Assembly: GCF_000434895.1 (NCBI RefSeq)
Contig: NZ_FR892798.1
Location: 1-7,213 of the forward strand
Origin: Phascolarctobacterium succinatutens CAG:287
GTDB lineage: Bacteria; Bacillota; Negativicutes; Acidaminococcales; Acidaminococcaceae
Length of the DNA: 7,213 nt
Direction of reading: 5' to 3'
The notes under the pieces were generated by a model, which saw only the letters and a list, made by a program, of their open reading frames with translations, was not told the DNA's origin and searched no databases. This document shows positions 5,144 through 7,213 of this stretch, in pieces (within the stretch, counting starts at the first letter, position 1; each line of letters starts with the position of its first letter). A program made the position numbers and the translations under genes.

Positions 5144-7213
5144 TTAGAAATTGTAAGAATAAGTCAACAGGAAGTTACGACCTTGGCCATTATAATAATT
5201 ATAGTAGTCTCTATCTAATAAATTATTAATTAACAAGTTAACAGAATGGTTTTTATTAAACCTATACGTCGTATTTAAGGAAACGAGAAATACTGGATCA
5301 TAAGCTCCTGGCACTCCAGTAACTACATCACTATTTGTTGTAGAACTGTATTTCTTACTATAATAATTACCTGCTAAATCAGCACTAAATTTTCCGTCAC
5401 TGTAATCGAAGCCAATATTAAACAACCGCTTAGAAGTTTGGGTAACTAATTTTCCAATTTCACCTTTTTTCTGCGCTTCTTTAATAACAGGATTCTGAAG
5501 CGTTAAATTAGTAAATACAGATAATTTATCATCAAATTTGTGATTCAAGCCAATTTCTATGCCTTTATTTTCGCCTCTACCACCAGAAAGATTTTGTTGT
5601 ACCGTATATTCCGTACCATCAATAGTTTGCTTACCCAAATCGGCTTTATAATTAATATCCTTAATTTTATTATAGAAAAGGGCAACTTCAAGGAAAGTTT
5701 TATCGTTAAAATTCTTTTTCCAACCAGTTTCTATCGTACTAATTATTTGCGGCTTAAGGCTAGGATTAGGAATAACAACTTTCATTTGGCTAGTATCACT
5801 GTTTGTTGAGCCAGAGAACATATTATACAAAGTAGGCGCAGAAAATGCTTTACCCCAAGAAATATAAGAACTTTGGCTATCATCAAATTTATAATTCAAA
5901 GCAATTTTAGGACTAACAGCAGAATCAGACCTTGATTCAGGAGCAGAATTATAACCATTACCATCCGTTACATATCCATCTTTTACTGTCCAATGATCAT
6001 ATCTTATAGCACCAATCAAAGAAAGTTTTTCATTAAAATTATGCTCATTTTGGAAATATACACCATATGTATCAGATTTACCACCACCAGTTTGCAATTT
6101 AGTTTTAAAATCCTTTGCATACTTAACTTTATCCATTTTATCATGAACATATTGAAAACCCGTTACAGCTGTATCTTTATCAGTTAATGTAATTTCTTTA
6201 TTAACACTTAGGTTATAACGTTTACTGCTATAATCACTTAAAGCAGACTTGCCGGTAGTAAACACTCCTCCATTCCAACTCCTGTTATCAGTTAAGCCAG
6301 CATTTACACTCCAACCATTAGCATCATCCTTATAGCCAATAGTATAAATTCGTTCATCAACAGCACCAGGAGCAGTATCAAAATCACTATTATTAAAAGT
6401 AAATGCATTATTTGCATCTATATAATATTTTCCTGGTTTACCGATCCAATTTTCATGACTTCGATAATCATAACTGTATTTACTTTTATTTTTAAAGAAT
6501 CCTAAACTTAAAGTCTTATCTCTATCAAAATCCCAAGTAAATTTTCCAGAATAGTTATCTTCGTTCCAAATCTTATCGCCTTTTTTACCTATTTTTACTA
6601 CTTTACCACTACCAGTTGTATTTGATTCAATAACATAATTATCTCCAGTAGGTACTCCAGGAGTCTTAGTTGCACTAATTGTCTTATAGGCCTCGTACCC
6701 ATATGTATGACTATCAGTAGCAGTGTAATACAAGTCATAACCAAACTTATTAAATTTATCTCCAATATTTATTTTTTTAATCCATGTATGATTAGTACCA
6801 TATGTTAATGCAGAAGAACCATGCAATCCTTTAGCCTTTTTTGTGGTAATACTAATGACACCAGATGCAGCATTAGAACCATAAATAGAAGAAGCAGGTC
6901 CTTTTACAATTTCAATCTTTTCAATGCTTTCTACAGGAACATCATTCCAATTTACAGTTCCAGAATAGGCATTGACAATCGGTTGTCCATCTAAAAGTAC
7001 CAACGTATCATAATTATTTTTCAAGCCACGCATTGCAATCATCGGTGAAGAAGTTGCTAATCCTCCAGATCTTGAAACCGAAACACCTGGCACTCTTTTT
7101 AAAACGTCATCAATTTTTACTGCACCAGATTTTTCAATATCTTTAGCCGTTACAAAGTCAACACTTGCTGGCGTATCTAGAATAGCTTTCTCCGTTCTCG
7201 TCGCCGTTACAAC
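5144..7213 (-). CDS. TonB-dependent outer-membrane receptor, N-terminus off the window
   Basis: A gated outer-membrane beta-barrel that imports a scarce substrate with energy from TonB-ExbBD. The frame is open to the window edge, giving 689 visible residues; only the signal peptide and first residues are missing. The first internal start-like codon (GTG at 7093) is not the real start, because the 40 codons before it encode conserved plug sequence: VVTATRTEKAILDTPASVDF, then VTAKDIEKSGAVKIDDVLKR. The plug continues with VPGVSVSRSGG, MIAMRGL, LVLLDGQPIVNAYSG, VESIEKIEIVKGPASSIYGSNAASGVISITTKK. The rest is barrel strands. The C-terminus is typical: NLLINNLLDRDYYNYYNGQGRNF and a final aromatic Phe after LLTYSYN. 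The plug resembles the CirA/BtuB-like receptor group, but substrate is not determinable. A binding lipoprotein gene follows downstream. Base composition is strikingly AT-rich compared with trpEG. Confidence 0.95.
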   Translation of the reverse strand, partial: VVTATRTEKAILDTPASVDFVTAKDIEKSGAVKIDDVLKRVPGVSVSRSGGLATSSPMIAMRGLKNNYDTLVLLDGQPIVNAYSGTVNWNDVPVESIEKIEIVKGPASSIYGSNAASGVISITTKKAKGLHGSSALTYGTNHTWIKKINIGDKFNKFGYDLYYTATDSHTYGYEAYKTISATKTPGVPTGDNYVIESNTTGSGKVVKIGKKGDKIWNEDNYSGKFTWDFDRDKTLSLGFFKNKSKYSYDYRSHENWIGKPGKYYIDANNAFTFNNSDFDTAPGAVDERIYTIGYKDDANGWSVNAGLTDNRSWNGGVFTTGKSALSDYSSKRYNLSVNKEITLTDKDTAVTGFQYVHDKMDKVKYAKDFKTKLQTGGGKSDTYGVYFQNEHNFNEKLSLIGAIRYDHWTVKDGYVTDGNGYNSAPESRSDSAVSPKIALNYKFDDSQSSYISWGKAFSAPTLYNMFSGSTNSDTSQMKVVIPNPSLKPQIISTIETGWKKNFNDKTFLEVALFYNKIKDINYKADLGKQTIDGTEYTVQQNLSGGRGENKGIEIGLNHKFDDKLSVFTNLTLQNPVIKEAQKKGEIGKLVTQTSKRLFNIGFDYSDGKFSADLAGNYYSKKYSSTTNSDVVTGVPGAYDPVFLVSLNTTYRFNKNHSVNLLINNLLDRDYYNYYNGQGRNFLLTYSYNF

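Noticed and set aside
5144..7093. A receptor gene starting at the GTG at 7093
   Set aside because: The frame stays open to the window edge, and the preceding 40 codons encode conserved TonB plug sequence, so the true start is beyond 7213.

Overview
The window reads as part of a Gram-negative Firmicute chromosome (class Negativicutes: Selenomonas, Megamonas or Phascolarctobacterium-like). This is an inference from two facts. The tryptophan genes have a T-box leader, a regulator typical of Firmicutes, and the window also holds a TonB-dependent outer-membrane receptor, which requires an outer membrane. All five real genes lie on the minus strand, so the biology runs from right to left.

Right part (7213 to about 4027): a TonB-dependent receptor, cut at its N-terminus by the window edge, is followed by a hairpin and then a lipoprotein of the iron-siderophore/cobalamin periplasmic-binding family. 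Together they look like the outer-membrane and substrate-capture parts of an uptake system for a metal chelate (siderophore, heme or B12). The permease and ATPase are not in view, and the substrate cannot be read from the sequence. This block is visibly much more AT-rich than the trp block.

Middle (about 4026 to 2747): a 268-residue Rpn/PD-(D/E)XK 'putative transposase' family protein has its own promoter. Downstream of it lie a hairpin and a short tandem array of three small palindromes with a 40-41 bp period.

Left part (2732 to 1): a sigma-A-type promoter leads into a complete tryptophan T-box riboswitch. The specifier codon UGG, an antiterminator with the UGGN bulge, and a competing terminator are all visible. 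It controls a two-gene operon, trpE-trpG, encoding anthranilate synthase. A terminator directly follows trpG, so the operon appears to be just these two genes. Beyond it are three 73-bp tandem repeats, each containing an inverted repeat (TCTATTACGA / TCGTAATAGA) around a 24-25 nt loop that is purine-rich on the minus strand. A very strong bidirectional terminator hairpin closes the region.

The best candidates for something undescribed are the two unrelated intergenic palindrome arrays (91-281 and 2840-2946) and the cluster of AGTGT/ACACT elements over the trp promoter. No complete novel multi-gene system is evident.
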